Below, one piece after another: positions 1-5,926 of a DNA stretch of 6,870 nt. The number at the start of each line of letters is the position of its first letter. The stretch's first letter is position 1. A program made the translations under genes and the position numbers. The notes beneath the pieces are model-generated. The model made no database searches. It was not told the DNA's origin and was given only the letters and a program-made list of their open reading frames with translations. Source of the DNA: Epsilonproteobacteria bacterium 4484_65 (GTDB lineage Bacteria > Campylobacterota > Campylobacteria > Campylobacterales > Sulfurovaceae); the NCBI GenBank assembly GCA_002085305.1, contig NATJ01000078.1, positions 1 through 6,870 on the forward strand, given 5' to 3'.

Positions 1-1131
1 GATCATTGGCATATTCCCATAAATACCATTTTCATCAGCATAGACCACTGTACCAGGGTTTGATACTTTAACATCTGCCATTTTTGTACTTGCTAGATCA
101 TATCCGACATGGTATGATTCTGAGACTACATTATCTTTTGTTTGATAGTAATAGTATCTATGGTCACCATAACTTGCCACTTTTGCACTATTTTTAAGAG
201 GATAGAATTTTTTCATTTTCCATGAATCCAACATCTCATCCGAGACTTTTTTACTTAAGGCATGAATCAACTCTTCGTTTTTTAAACGCATTGTTTCATT
301 GATCGCTTTAAGCTTCGTAAGCTTATCTGTGATGGTTGCATATTCTGGGTCACTTGATGCCAAATCAGTAATTTTTCCATCTATAAATTTATCACTTGCT
401 TTAATTTGTGATATTTTATATTTTGGATTTTTGTGATAAAACGGTATCTCGGTCACGCGTCTATTTTTTGCCAGATCCGTAGCAATGATCTTTGCAGAAA
501 AAGTATCTTGTGTAAAAGGCCAAGCGATCAATGCAGCATAATATCCCTCTTTTTTATAGGGTTGCGGCTTAAACTTATTTCCATTTGCTTCAATATAAAG
601 TTCATCTAAATTTTCATCGTCAGCTTGAAATACAACCAATGCAGACCCACCTTGGTTGATCATACGCGAATTTGCCAATACATTTACATTTGGACGTTTA
701 TAATCAACATCGAGATTGATTATTTTTTCAACTTTATTACCTTTGAAGAAATTCCACATACTGCTATCATTCACAGATACTTTCAACGTTAAATGTTTCG
801 CTTTTTGATCAAGTGTTTTACTTTGTGGATATTTGACCAACAGTGTTTGTTCTTTTGTACCTTTTGCAAAATTCCCTTGTCCCACAATAAGACTTTTCTG
901 CCCATCACTTAAAATAAGTTCAAAATTTTCCAATCCTGTATTATCTGTCAATTTGATCTTGAGAGGGTCTTTACGATTCCAAAACATACTGTCACTACTA
1001 TGCACTTCAGGGGTCACTCTCTCAAACTCAGGAGCAGTATAGATATACCCTGCTCCAGCAAGCAAACCTAATAATAACAGTCCGCTTACTATTTTACTTC
1101 CACTTTTTCTATTACTGCTTTTTCTTCTCAT
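1..1131 (-). CDS. M23 (LytM-type) zinc metallopeptidase, membrane-anchored, C-terminus outside window
   Basis: The frame is open for 377 residues from an ATG at 1131 to the left edge, so the gene is partial. Residues 1-13 are basic (MRRKSSNRKSGSK) and are followed by one hydrophobic segment, about 14-31 (IVSGLLLLGLLAGAGYIY). This suggests an N-in signal anchor with the rest in the periplasm. Residues 35-240 are a beta-rich region I do not recognise. Residues about 265-300 are charged and may be coiled coil. The M23 domain begins near 309 (FYPL...VASYGDHRYYYY). H341 and D345 in HVGYDLA are the expected first zinc ligands, and VVYADENGIYGN follows, as is usual. The second HxH half of the active site lies beyond position 1. 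Family members cleave peptidoglycan cross-links, and related Helicobacter/Campylobacter Csd/Pgp proteins shape the helical cell. That specific role is inference. The start overlaps the upstream phosphoesterase stop (TAATG), with AGGA 8 bases before the ATG. Confidence 0.88.
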   Translation of the reverse strand, partial: MRRKSSNRKSGSKIVSGLLLLGLLAGAGYIYTAPEFERVTPEVHSSDSMFWNRKDPLKIKLTDNTGLENFELILSDGQKSLIVGQGNFAKGTKEQTLLVKYPQSKTLDQKAKHLTLKVSVNDSSMWNFFKGNKVEKIINLDVDYKRPNVNVLANSRMINQGGSALVVFQADDENLDELYIEANGNKFKPQPYKKEGYYAALIAWPFTQDTFSAKIIATDLAKNRRVTEIPFYHKNPKYKISQIKASDKFIDGKITDLASSDPEYATITDKLTKLKAINETMRLKNEELIHALSKKVSDEMLDSWKMKKFYPLKNSAKVASYGDHRYYYYQTKDNVVSESYHVGYDLASTKMADVKVSNPGTVVYADENGIYGNMPMI

Positions 1132-2090
1132 TATACTAATCCTAATTCTTTTATCTTTTCTAGAATTCTATCTATACTTTCTTGTAATCCACTTTCTTTC
1201 ATGATGAAACCTGCTGCCACTTTATGTCCGCCTCCGCCAAAAGCAGAGGCAACTTGACTTAGGTCTACATTTTTACTACGTAAAGAAATGCGTATACCAT
1301 CGTCTAATTCCATAGCGAAAAGTGCTATTTTAACAGTTACCAAAGACCTTGCATAGTCAACAATACCTTCCATATCCGGTACAGCAGCACCTGTAGCCTC
1401 AATATCTTCTTTTGTCACTCTCAATACTGCTACTTTTGCTTCCTCATGCAGCGTTAAGGAACTTAAAGCTTTTTCTAAAATACGCAAAGAGCTTAAAGAT
1501 CGTCTTTGTGTAAAATTATACGCTATCACATCAGGTTTGGCACCCGCTTCAACCAATGCATATGCAACATCGAAGACTTCTTTATTCACAGATGTAGTTG
1601 TAAAATATCTTGTATCTGAAAGCAACGCTGTATAAAAACATGTCGCTGTATCTGCATCTACAATATACAACTTTTTTAAAAGTTCAAATGCTACCTGTGA
1701 AGAAGAAGCATAGTCTGCTATAACAACATTAATGCTCCCATACTGAGTATTACTTCGATGATGGTCTATATTAATAATATCTCTACCATCAAGATCAAAC
1801 CCCAGTCTATCTATACTTCCACAGTCACAAGAGATGATCAAAGAGTTTTCATACTCTATTTGATGTTTTATTTTATCGAAACCGGGTAGAAAATCAAGAT
1901 GAAGAGGCAAGGCTTTTGACCCATTCACTACTTCAACTCTTTTTATTTTATCTTTTTTTAGCAAATTATATATACCTAAAGCTGTACCTATAGCATCTGC
2001 ATCAGGATTAAGATGAGAAAGTATCGTAATGCACTCTGCACTCTGTATTTTTGTTTTTACTTCCTCGTAAGGAAACAGTATTGTTGTCAT
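1131..2090 (-). CDS. DHH/DHHA1 phosphoesterase, NrnA-like (oligoribonuclease / pAp phosphatase family)
   Basis: This 319-residue protein has the normal length and full motif set of the NrnA/RecJ-like DHH family. It has SHLNPDADAIG (25-35), a motif II aspartate in SCDCGSID (D89), the DHH triad in NIDHHRSN (109-111), a motif IV aspartate in LLSDTRYF (D159), and the DHHA1 glycine motif GGGGHKVAAGF near 285-295. These residues bind two metal ions, usually manganese. Known relatives degrade nanoRNAs of 2-5 nucleotides and/or convert 3'-phosphoadenosine 5'-phosphate to AMP. Which activity dominates here cannot be read from sequence. I place the start at the ATG at 2090, because AAAGG lies 6 bases upstream. 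An in-frame TTG at 2096 would sit directly against that ribosome site. The gene follows nadC by 62 bases and overlaps the M23 peptidase start by one base. It is cytoplasmic and has no signal peptide. Confidence 0.9.
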   Translation of the reverse strand: MTTILFPYEEVKTKIQSAECITILSHLNPDADAIGTALGIYNLLKKDKIKRVEVVNGSKALPLHLDFLPGFDKIKHQIEYENSLIISCDCGSIDRLGFDLDGRDIINIDHHRSNTQYGSINVVIADYASSSQVAFELLKKLYIVDADTATCFYTALLSDTRYFTTTSVNKEVFDVAYALVEAGAKPDVIAYNFTQRRSLSSLRILEKALSSLTLHEEAKVAVLRVTKEDIEATGAAVPDMEGIVDYARSLVTVKIALFAMELDDGIRISLRSKNVDLSQVASAFGGGGHKVAAGFIMKESGLQESIDRILEKIKELGLV

Positions 2091-2110
2091 CCTCAACCTT
2101 TGCTTACTCT

Positions 2111-2135
2111 ACTATACACTAATAGTGTTAACACT
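2111..2135 (-). promoter_or_regulatory. Candidate promoter and palindrome upstream of the DHH phosphoesterase
   Basis: Read on the minus strand, TATAGT (2116-2111) is a plausible -10 element that would start transcription near 2104, about 14 bases before the ATG at 2090. Just upstream of it is a perfect 12-base palindrome, AGTGTTAACACT (2124-2135), in the usual -35/spacer region. A second ACACT at 2116-2120 can pair with the same AGTGT, giving two mutually exclusive small hairpins. This may be an operator, or the gene may simply be read through from nadC. No bound protein is identified and the promoter call is weak. Confidence 0.3.
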
Positions 2136-2152
2136 CTATTACTTTTCTAGCT

Positions 2153-2974
2153 TCAACTTTCCACTTTCATAGAAAGGTCGATCCAGTTTGCCTGATGTAT
2201 CACAGAGCCCGAAGAGATGGCATCCACTCCTGTTGCTGCGATAGACGCTATAGTGTCAAGTGTTACATTACCACTGGCTTCAAGTAAGATATGCGGGTAA
2301 TTTGCATTTCTAAAAGCTACAACCTCTTTGGTTTCTTCTAAAGACATATTATCACACATCACAATATCGGCACCTGCTTTCATCGCACGTTTAACCATCT
2401 CTAAATTCTCACACTCGATTTCTACTTTTGAAGTAAACGGTATCTTTTGGCGTACCTCTTTCATAAAAGCATCCAGATCATCAATGGTTTGCAGATGCGT
2501 ATCTTTCAGCATCAAACAATCATCAAGTCCCATTCGGTGGTTGATCCCCCCACCACAACGTACTGCATACTTCTCAAATTCACGGAGTAGTGGCCTCGTT
2601 TTTCTTGTATCAAGTAGTTTTACCCCTGTCCCTTTAATAGTTGCCACATATTGTGCTGTCAAAGTTGCTATGGAACTTGCATGCAGTACTATGTCGAGGA
2701 TAGAACGTTCCAAAGAGAGAATTGTTTTGGAATCACCGGAGATAAAGAGCAGTTTTTTCCCTTTTGTGAAGGATTCACCATCTTTTACTTCCCAGATAAG
2801 GGAAAGTCCGTACATCTTTGCCAATGCTTCAGCATATTCCCGTCCTGCAAAGACACCATCACTTTTAGCAATAATGTAAGCACGTATCTCTTTGCTGTCA
2901 CTAATGCGGGAAAAAAGATCACCTCTACCCACATCCTCAGCCACTAAAGCTTTTAAAAAAGTCTCTTTTAACAT
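2153..2974 (-). CDS. nadC: Nicotinate-nucleotide pyrophosphorylase (quinolinate phosphoribosyltransferase, decarboxylating)
   Basis: NadC converts quinolinate and PRPP to nicotinate mononucleotide, CO2 and pyrophosphate, the step after NadA in de novo NAD synthesis. At 273 residues it has the usual length. The N-terminal sandwich domain contains the family-typical EDVGRGDL (13-20). The barrel carries LDTRKTRP (121-128), the arginine/histidine-rich YAVRCGGGINHRMGLDD (136-152), KVEIECEN (183-190), GADIVMCDNM (201-210), LEASGNV (231-237) and GVDAISSGSVIHQ (249-261). The segment ERSILDIVLHASSIATLT (89-106) has Asp and Ser where many relatives have Asn and Gly (LN...SGIATLT). I cannot say from sequence whether this matters. 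The ATG at 2974 follows AAAGGGA with 8 bases between. The enzyme is cytoplasmic and normally a homodimer or hexamer. It lies 76 bases after nadA, and the gap is filled by a palindromic repeat. Confidence 0.95.
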   Translation of the reverse strand: MLKETFLKALVAEDVGRGDLFSRISDSKEIRAYIIAKSDGVFAGREYAEALAKMYGLSLIWEVKDGESFTKGKKLLFISGDSKTILSLERSILDIVLHASSIATLTAQYVATIKGTGVKLLDTRKTRPLLREFEKYAVRCGGGINHRMGLDDCLMLKDTHLQTIDDLDAFMKEVRQKIPFTSKVEIECENLEMVKRAMKAGADIVMCDNMSLEETKEVVAFRNANYPHILLEASGNVTLDTIASIAATGVDAISSGSVIHQANWIDLSMKVES

Positions 2975-2991
2975 CTATTTATTCCCTTTAT

Positions 2992-3048
2992 TTGTAGGGG
3001 TACCCCCCTGTGTTTACCCTGGGCAGACACAAAGGTCTGCCCCTACAA
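2992..3048. repeat. REP-like doublet: two inverted GTAG-headed hairpins between nadA and nadC
   Basis: The element is bounded by a perfect 9-base inverted repeat, TTGTAGGGG (2992-3000) and CCCCTACAA (3040-3048). The right unit, read on the minus strand, is GTAG followed by a perfect 8-bp stem, GGGCAGAC/GTCTGCCC (3021-3028 with 3035-3042), and a 6-base loop. The left unit, read on the plus strand, is GTAG followed by a shorter stem, GGGTA (2998-3002) with TACCC (3015-3019), and a C-rich, apparently decayed loop side. A GTAG tetranucleotide plus hairpin, in inverted pairs, matches the architecture of REP/BIME elements mobilised by RAYT (TnpA_REP) transposases. No such transposase is in this window. 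The element ends 2 bases from the nadA stop and stops short of the nadC ribosome site. In nadA-nadC mRNA it would fold and could attenuate nadC or protect the nadA 3' end, but it has no U-tract. Confidence 0.72.
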
Positions 3049-3050
3049 GC

Positions 3051-4046
3051 CTATTTAATCGCCAACATACGCTCTAACGCCAAATTTGCATACTTTACTG
3101 TATGCGGATCAACGACTATCTCGTTGATAGGCTTCTTATTTTCTATGGACTTAAGAGTAAGATACAAGTCTTCAAGTGTTGTCTCATTCATCGTAGGACA
3201 CTCCGGTTTGGTTGAAGAGAGCACATAAGTATTACCTTGTCTCATTCTGTTTACCAGATTATACTCCGTACCGATAGCTACTTTTTCTTCCGGGTCAAGG
3301 TCATTTACATACTTGATCAACTGTGATGTTGAACCTGAGAAATCTGCTGCTGCAACGATCTTTGGGTCACACTCCGGATGCACTGCTATCTTGATACCAG
3401 GATATTTATTACGATAAAACGCTATATCATCAAGTGTAAAAAGCTGGTGCACAGAACAAAAACCGTTAAAACAGATGACATCTGCCTCTTTAGGGTCACA
3501 TTCTCCCTCACCTATCACACAAGACTTCAATCCCATCTGTATGGCAAAGTTCTGACCTAAACATCTATCGGGAACAAAAAGGATCTTTTTACCACTCTCC
3601 AAGCCTTTTTCAATGATCTTAAAAGCATTGGATGATGTGCAGACCAGTCCCCCCATCTCACCTACTTTTGCCTTCACAGTCGCATCTGAATTGATATAGG
3701 TGATAGGTAAAATATTCTCTTTAGCAATACCACGTTCAATCATATAGTTCACGGAGTCATCAAAATAACTTCCATCTATCATGCGTGCCATCGCACAACA
3801 GGCGATCTTGGGCATAAGTACACGTTTCTCAGGAGCTATAACTTTGACACTCTGTCCCATAAACCCAACACCGCAAAAAACAACCCACGGGTTTTTATCT
3901 GCCTTACATTTACGTGCAAGCTCAAGACTGTCACCGGTAATATCTGCCATCTCAAAAACTTCATCACGCTGATAATAGTGTGCAACAACCGTTACATCAA
4001 GTTCTTTTTTGAGCCTGTTTATTTCTGCTTTATAATCTATACTCAT
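3051..4046 (-). CDS. nadA: Quinolinate synthase (NadA)
   Basis: NadA condenses iminoaspartate with dihydroxyacetone phosphate to form quinolinate, using an oxygen-sensitive [4Fe-4S] cluster. The 331 residues show the three homologous domains and family motifs: VAHYYQRDEV (21-30), GDSLELAR (38-45), VVFCGVGFMGQSVKVI (55-70), YINSDATVKA (117-126), VCTSSNA (135-141), VPDRCLGQN (158-166), VHPECDP (222-228), GSTSQLIKYV (238-247) and IGTEYNLVNRM (258-268). Likely cluster cysteines, one per domain, are C83 or C84 (MPKIACCAMARMI), C197 (GFCSVHQ) and C283 (PECPTMNETTL). The ATG at 4046 has AAGGA 5 bases upstream. It is the first gene of the minus-strand group and is followed by nadC. No nadB (aspartate oxidase) is in the window, so the iminoaspartate source must be encoded elsewhere. 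Confidence 0.96.
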   Translation of the reverse strand: MSIDYKAEINRLKKELDVTVVAHYYQRDEVFEMADITGDSLELARKCKADKNPWVVFCGVGFMGQSVKVIAPEKRVLMPKIACCAMARMIDGSYFDDSVNYMIERGIAKENILPITYINSDATVKAKVGEMGGLVCTSSNAFKIIEKGLESGKKILFVPDRCLGQNFAIQMGLKSCVIGEGECDPKEADVICFNGFCSVHQLFTLDDIAFYRNKYPGIKIAVHPECDPKIVAAADFSGSTSQLIKYVNDLDPEEKVAIGTEYNLVNRMRQGNTYVLSSTKPECPTMNETTLEDLYLTLKSIENKKPINEIVVDPHTVKYANLALERMLAIK

Positions 4047-4124
4047 TCTTATCCTTCGTATAATCTGGTTATTTTATCAAAATTCAGTTAAAATTGCATC
4101 ATAAAATTAAATTGTGGATTAATT
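4047..4124. promoter_or_regulatory. Divergent nadA / plsY promoter region
   Basis: This AT-rich 78-base gap must hold promoters for both directions. On the plus strand, TATAAT (4059-4064) and TAAAAT (4089-4094, within AGTTAAAATTGCAT) are candidate -10 elements for plsY. The second is better placed, 31 bases before the ATG. On the minus strand, TAAAAT (4076-4071, within TTGATAAAATAA) is a candidate -10 for nadA, with the AAGGA ribosome site downstream. No clear -35 hexamers are seen, as is common in Campylobacterota. I see no convincing operator palindrome and no evidence for NrtR/NadR-type control. Confidence 0.45.
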
Positions 4125-4736
4125 ATGAATATAAATATTATACTTTACTTATCAGCCTACCTCATTGCGGGGATTCCTTTTGGATATCTTTTAGCTAAAC
4201 AATTTGCAGGAGTAGACATTAAAAATGAAGGAAGCGGAAACATTGGTGCGACCAATGTACTGCGTGTTGTAAAAGAACAAGATCCTTCTCTTGCTAAAAA
4301 ACTGGGTGCTGCAACACTCTTTTTAGATGCTATCAAAGGCATCGTTGTTATCTTGGTAGCTAAAATGTTAGGGGCTCCGGAAAGTGTACTTTGGACTATA
4401 GCAGTACTTGCTGTTATAGGACACTGTTTCTCGGCATTTCTGTTTTTTGAAGGCGGAAAGGGAGTTGCTACAGGCTTTGGTGTACTGCTTGTCATGATGC
4501 CTATCCCTGCACTGATTGCCATTGCAGTATGGTTAGGGGCAAGTAAAGGCTTGAAAATTTCATCACTCTCCTCACTTATCGGACTTGTTGCATTTCTCAT
4601 TGCTTCCTATATACTCTATCCCGAAGTACCTGGCATTGGTTCCCATGCACCTATCTGGATCATCGCAATTATTATCTTTTATAAACATATTCCAAATATC
4701 GTACGACTCTTCAAAAAAGAAGAGGGTAAAGTATAA
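4125..4736 (+). CDS. plsY: Acyl-phosphate:glycerol-3-phosphate 1-O-acyltransferase (PlsY)
   Basis: PlsY moves the acyl group from acyl-phosphate (made by PlsX) to glycerol-3-phosphate, giving lysophosphatidic acid, the first committed step of membrane phospholipid synthesis. The 203-residue protein is very hydrophobic, with helices near 4-24, 63-82, 90-108, 117-137, 147-164 and 175-187, as expected for this integral inner-membrane enzyme. All three family motifs are visible: EGSGNIGATNVLR (35-47), FEGGKGVAT (108-116) and KHIPNIVRLFKKEE (187-200). LFLDAIKG (65-72) and GHCFSAF (99-105) are also typical. The ATG at 4125 follows a modest GTGGA ribosome site. Its stop is 2 bases before folB, so the two are almost certainly one transcript. 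Confidence 0.96.
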   Translation: MNINIILYLSAYLIAGIPFGYLLAKQFAGVDIKNEGSGNIGATNVLRVVKEQDPSLAKKLGAATLFLDAIKGIVVILVAKMLGAPESVLWTIAVLAVIGHCFSAFLFFEGGKGVATGFGVLLVMMPIPALIAIAVWLGASKGLKISSLSSLIGLVAFLIASYILYPEVPGIGSHAPIWIIAIIIFYKHIPNIVRLFKKEEGKV

Positions 4737-4738
4737 AA

Positions 4739-5068
4739 ATGACTATCCATATAGAGGCACTTACCTTTGATGTCATCATTGGTTTGCTTGACTTTGAACG
4801 AGACAGGTCACAGCGTGTCATCATTGATCTGGAAGCTTCTTATGACTATAGAGATGAAAACTTTATCGACTATGCAGATATGGTATTTTTGATACAAAAA
4901 GAACTCAAAGAAAAACGCTATAAACTTCTTGAGGAAGCTCTACTTGGTATAAAAGCATTACTTTGTACAACATATCCACACATTCAGATACTTAGACTTA
5001 AGATTTCAAAACCAGATATCTTACCACAATGCTCTGTTTCATTGAGTCATTTTTGGGATTTTTCTTAA
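4739..5068 (+). CDS. folB: Dihydroneopterin aldolase (FolB-like)
   Basis: FolB converts 7,8-dihydroneopterin to 6-hydroxymethyl-dihydropterin and glycolaldehyde in folate synthesis. The protein has 109 residues, slightly short of the usual 115-125. It keeps the recognisable pattern: a starting beta strand (IEALTFDVIIGLLDFERDRSQ) with E20 and Q25 in the Er..Q motif, DYADMV with Y45 at the tyrosine position, LLEEALLGI with E65 at the pterin-anchoring glutamate position, and ISKPDI with K91 as the likely catalytic lysine. These assignments are from motif alignment by eye. The protein is soluble and normally an octamer. The start lies 2 bases after the plsY stop. AGAGGG is 12 bases upstream, inside the plsY 3' end, so translation may depend on plsY translation. 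No other folate gene is nearby. Confidence 0.85.
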   Translation: MTIHIEALTFDVIIGLLDFERDRSQRVIIDLEASYDYRDENFIDYADMVFLIQKELKEKRYKLLEEALLGIKALLCTTYPHIQILRLKISKPDILPQCSVSLSHFWDFS

Positions 5069-5090
5069 CCTGTTCAAATTTTAAAAAAAC

Positions 5091-5119
5091 TTTCAAAAAC
5101 GCCATTTTTATGCTATAAT
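5091..5119 (+). promoter_or_regulatory. Promoter of the hsrA-type regulator
   Basis: TATAAT (5114-5119) preceded by TGC makes an extended -10, TGCTATAAT, the strongest promoter match in the window. TTTCAA (5091-5096) lies 17 bases upstream as a poor -35 (3 of 6). Transcription would begin near 5126, giving a leader of about 25 bases with AAAGG 7 bases before the ATG at 5152. TTCAAA occurs twice, at 5073-5078 and 5092-5097. HP1043 and CosR are known to bind their own promoters, so these repeats could be binding sites, but the match is too loose to claim. Confidence 0.6.
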
Positions 5120-5151
5120 ATTAAATATAACTTAAAGATAAAGGTTAGCTT

Positions 5152-5769
5152 ATGAGAGTATTAATCATAGAAGATGAAGTTGGACTAGGCAAAACACTTT
5201 CCCAGTTACTTACAGAAAACAATTATCAGTGTGATGTAGCAGAAAATCTGGGTGATGCCAAATACTATCTTGACATCAGAAACTACGATCTGGTACTGTT
5301 TGGATGGGCAGAAATGGATGGTAATAATATAAGTCTTATCTCTGATATAAAAAAGAATTCACATAAGACATCCGTCATTGTTATCTCTGAACGCAAAGAC
5401 AAAGAGAGTGAGATTACAGCTTTACGTGGCGGTGCAGATGACTTCATCAGAAAGCCTCTTGATCATGATATTTTACTTGTACGTATTGAAGCAAAACTTC
5501 GTTTCGGTGCCTCCAATATCATAGAGATCGAAGATCTCATTATCAACCCGGAAGAAGAAAAGATCATCTATCAAGGAAATGAGATAGAACTTAAAGGTAA
5601 ACCGTTTGAAGTCTTGACTCATCTCGCGATGCATAAAGACCAGATCGTTTCCAAGGAACAGCTTCTTGATGCTATTTGGGAAGAACCTGAGCTTGTTACA
5701 CCAAATGTCATTGAAGTGGCTATTAACCAAATTCGTCAAAAAATGGATAATAAGAAGACGTGGTTATAG
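5152..5769 (+). CDS. hsrA: Orphan OmpR-family response regulator HsrA/CosR, C-terminally truncated by a deletion and frameshift
   Basis: This is the orthologue of Helicobacter HP1043 (HsrA) and Campylobacter CosR, orphan regulators of growth and oxidative-stress genes. Receiver domain: residues 1-118, with IEDEVGL (6-12) keeping the acidic pocket, S79 and K101. The phosphoacceptor position (YDLVLFGW) is G51 rather than Asp, so it probably works without phosphorylation, as its relatives do. The DNA-binding domain follows from about 122 and is near-identical to the family through KGKPFEVLTHLA (148-159), SKEQLLDAIWEEPE (167-180) and the recognition helix TPNVIEVAINQIRQKMD (183-199). It then diverges: NKKTWL and stop at 5769, giving 205 residues instead of about 224. 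The wing hairpin is absent. The lost tail is intact downstream in another frame. The ATG at 5152 is supported by AAAGG 7 bases upstream. DNA binding is probably impaired, unless the lesion is an assembly fault. Confidence 0.93.
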   Translation: MRVLIIEDEVGLGKTLSQLLTENNYQCDVAENLGDAKYYLDIRNYDLVLFGWAEMDGNNISLISDIKKNSHKTSVIVISERKDKESEITALRGGADDFIRKPLDHDILLVRIEAKLRFGASNIIEIEDLIINPEEEKIIYQGNEIELKGKPFEVLTHLAMHKDQIVSKEQLLDAIWEEPELVTPNVIEVAINQIRQKMDNKKTWL

Positions 5770-5797
5770 ATTCTGTTTTCCTAAAAAAATATCTTAA
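5753..5797 (+). pseudogene. hsrA: Out-of-frame remnant of the HsrA C-terminus
   Basis: Reading from 5753 in the +1 frame relative to hsrA gives RRRGYRFCFPKKIS and a TAA at 5795-5797. In HP1043/CosR (recalled sequences), MDK is followed by about ten residues including STVETV or STIETV, then RRRGYRFC. Here MD (5743-5748) is followed by only 4 bases before the RRRGYRF codons, where 33 would be expected. The net loss is therefore 29 bases, which shifts the frame. Adding 29 to the 646 bases from 5152 to 5797 gives 675, or 224 codons plus stop, close to the 223 residues of HP1043. The tail codons show no decay, so the lesion is recent or artificial. Confidence 0.88.
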
Positions 5798-5822
5798 TTG
5801 ATCTAACTCATATCTCATAAAA

Positions 5823-5853
5823 GGAAGCGTAAAAACGCTTCCGCTCCTGCAAA
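5823..5853 (-). repeat. Single REP-like hairpin downstream of hsrA
   Basis: GGAAGCGT (5823-5830) and ACGCTTCC (5835-5842) form a perfect 8-bp stem with an AAAA loop. On the minus strand the hairpin is preceded by TTGCAGGAGCGGA (from 5852 leftward). This matches the head of the nadA-nadC element, TTGTAGGGGCAGA, at 10 of 13 positions, with three transitions. It may be a diverged member of the same REP family with GCAG in place of GTAG. No T-run follows the stem on the plus strand, so it is not a classic terminator for hsrA, though it could define or stabilise that mRNA's 3' end. On the minus strand TTTT follows, but no minus-strand gene needs it. Confidence 0.5.
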
Positions 5854-5907
5854 TACAACCAAGAAAAAAAAATTTTATTCTATTTTAAATAAAGCATAAG
5901 CTTTGTT

Positions 5908-5926
5908 GAGTTATAACTCGTATAAA
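5908..5926 (+). promoter_or_regulatory. Candidate ferredoxin promoter with overlapping palindrome
   Basis: The 183-base gap between the hsrA remnant and the ferredoxin gene is AT-rich and contains no gene that I can see. GAGTTATAACTC (5908-5919) is a perfect 12-base palindrome, and TATAAA (5921-5926) two bases later is a plausible -10. That would place the palindrome in the spacer, where a repressor could act. Transcription would start near 5933, leaving a 47-base leader before the ATG. TATATA (5932-5937) is an alternative -10. Neither has a good -35. Confidence 0.33.

Noticed and set aside
833..1042. Short plus-strand open frame at the left of the window
   Set aside because: It is antisense to the continuous M23 peptidase frame, with no ribosome site and no family features.
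2094..2096. In-frame TTG as the start of the DHH phosphoesterase
   Set aside because: It directly abuts the AAAGG ribosome site, leaving no spacing. The ATG at 2090 has proper 6-base spacing and is the commoner start codon.
2328..2879. Long open frame on the plus strand opposite nadC
   Set aside because: It lies antisense inside a clear nadC, has no recognisable motif, and its composition is what an antisense shadow would give.
4157..4600. Open frame on the minus strand opposite plsY
   Set aside because: It is a shadow of plsY, whose three family motifs are intact on the plus strand.
5738..5769. Simple homopolymer base-calling error as the cause of the hsrA frameshift
   Set aside because: Restoring one base would fix the frame but would not supply the missing residues between MD and RRRGYRF. 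A loss of 29 bases is needed, which is not a typical single-base error, though an assembly deletion remains possible.
5823..5842. Rho-independent terminator after hsrA
   Set aside because: The stem is good, but GCTCCTGC follows instead of a T-run on the plus strand. The shared head sequence points to a REP-like repeat instead.
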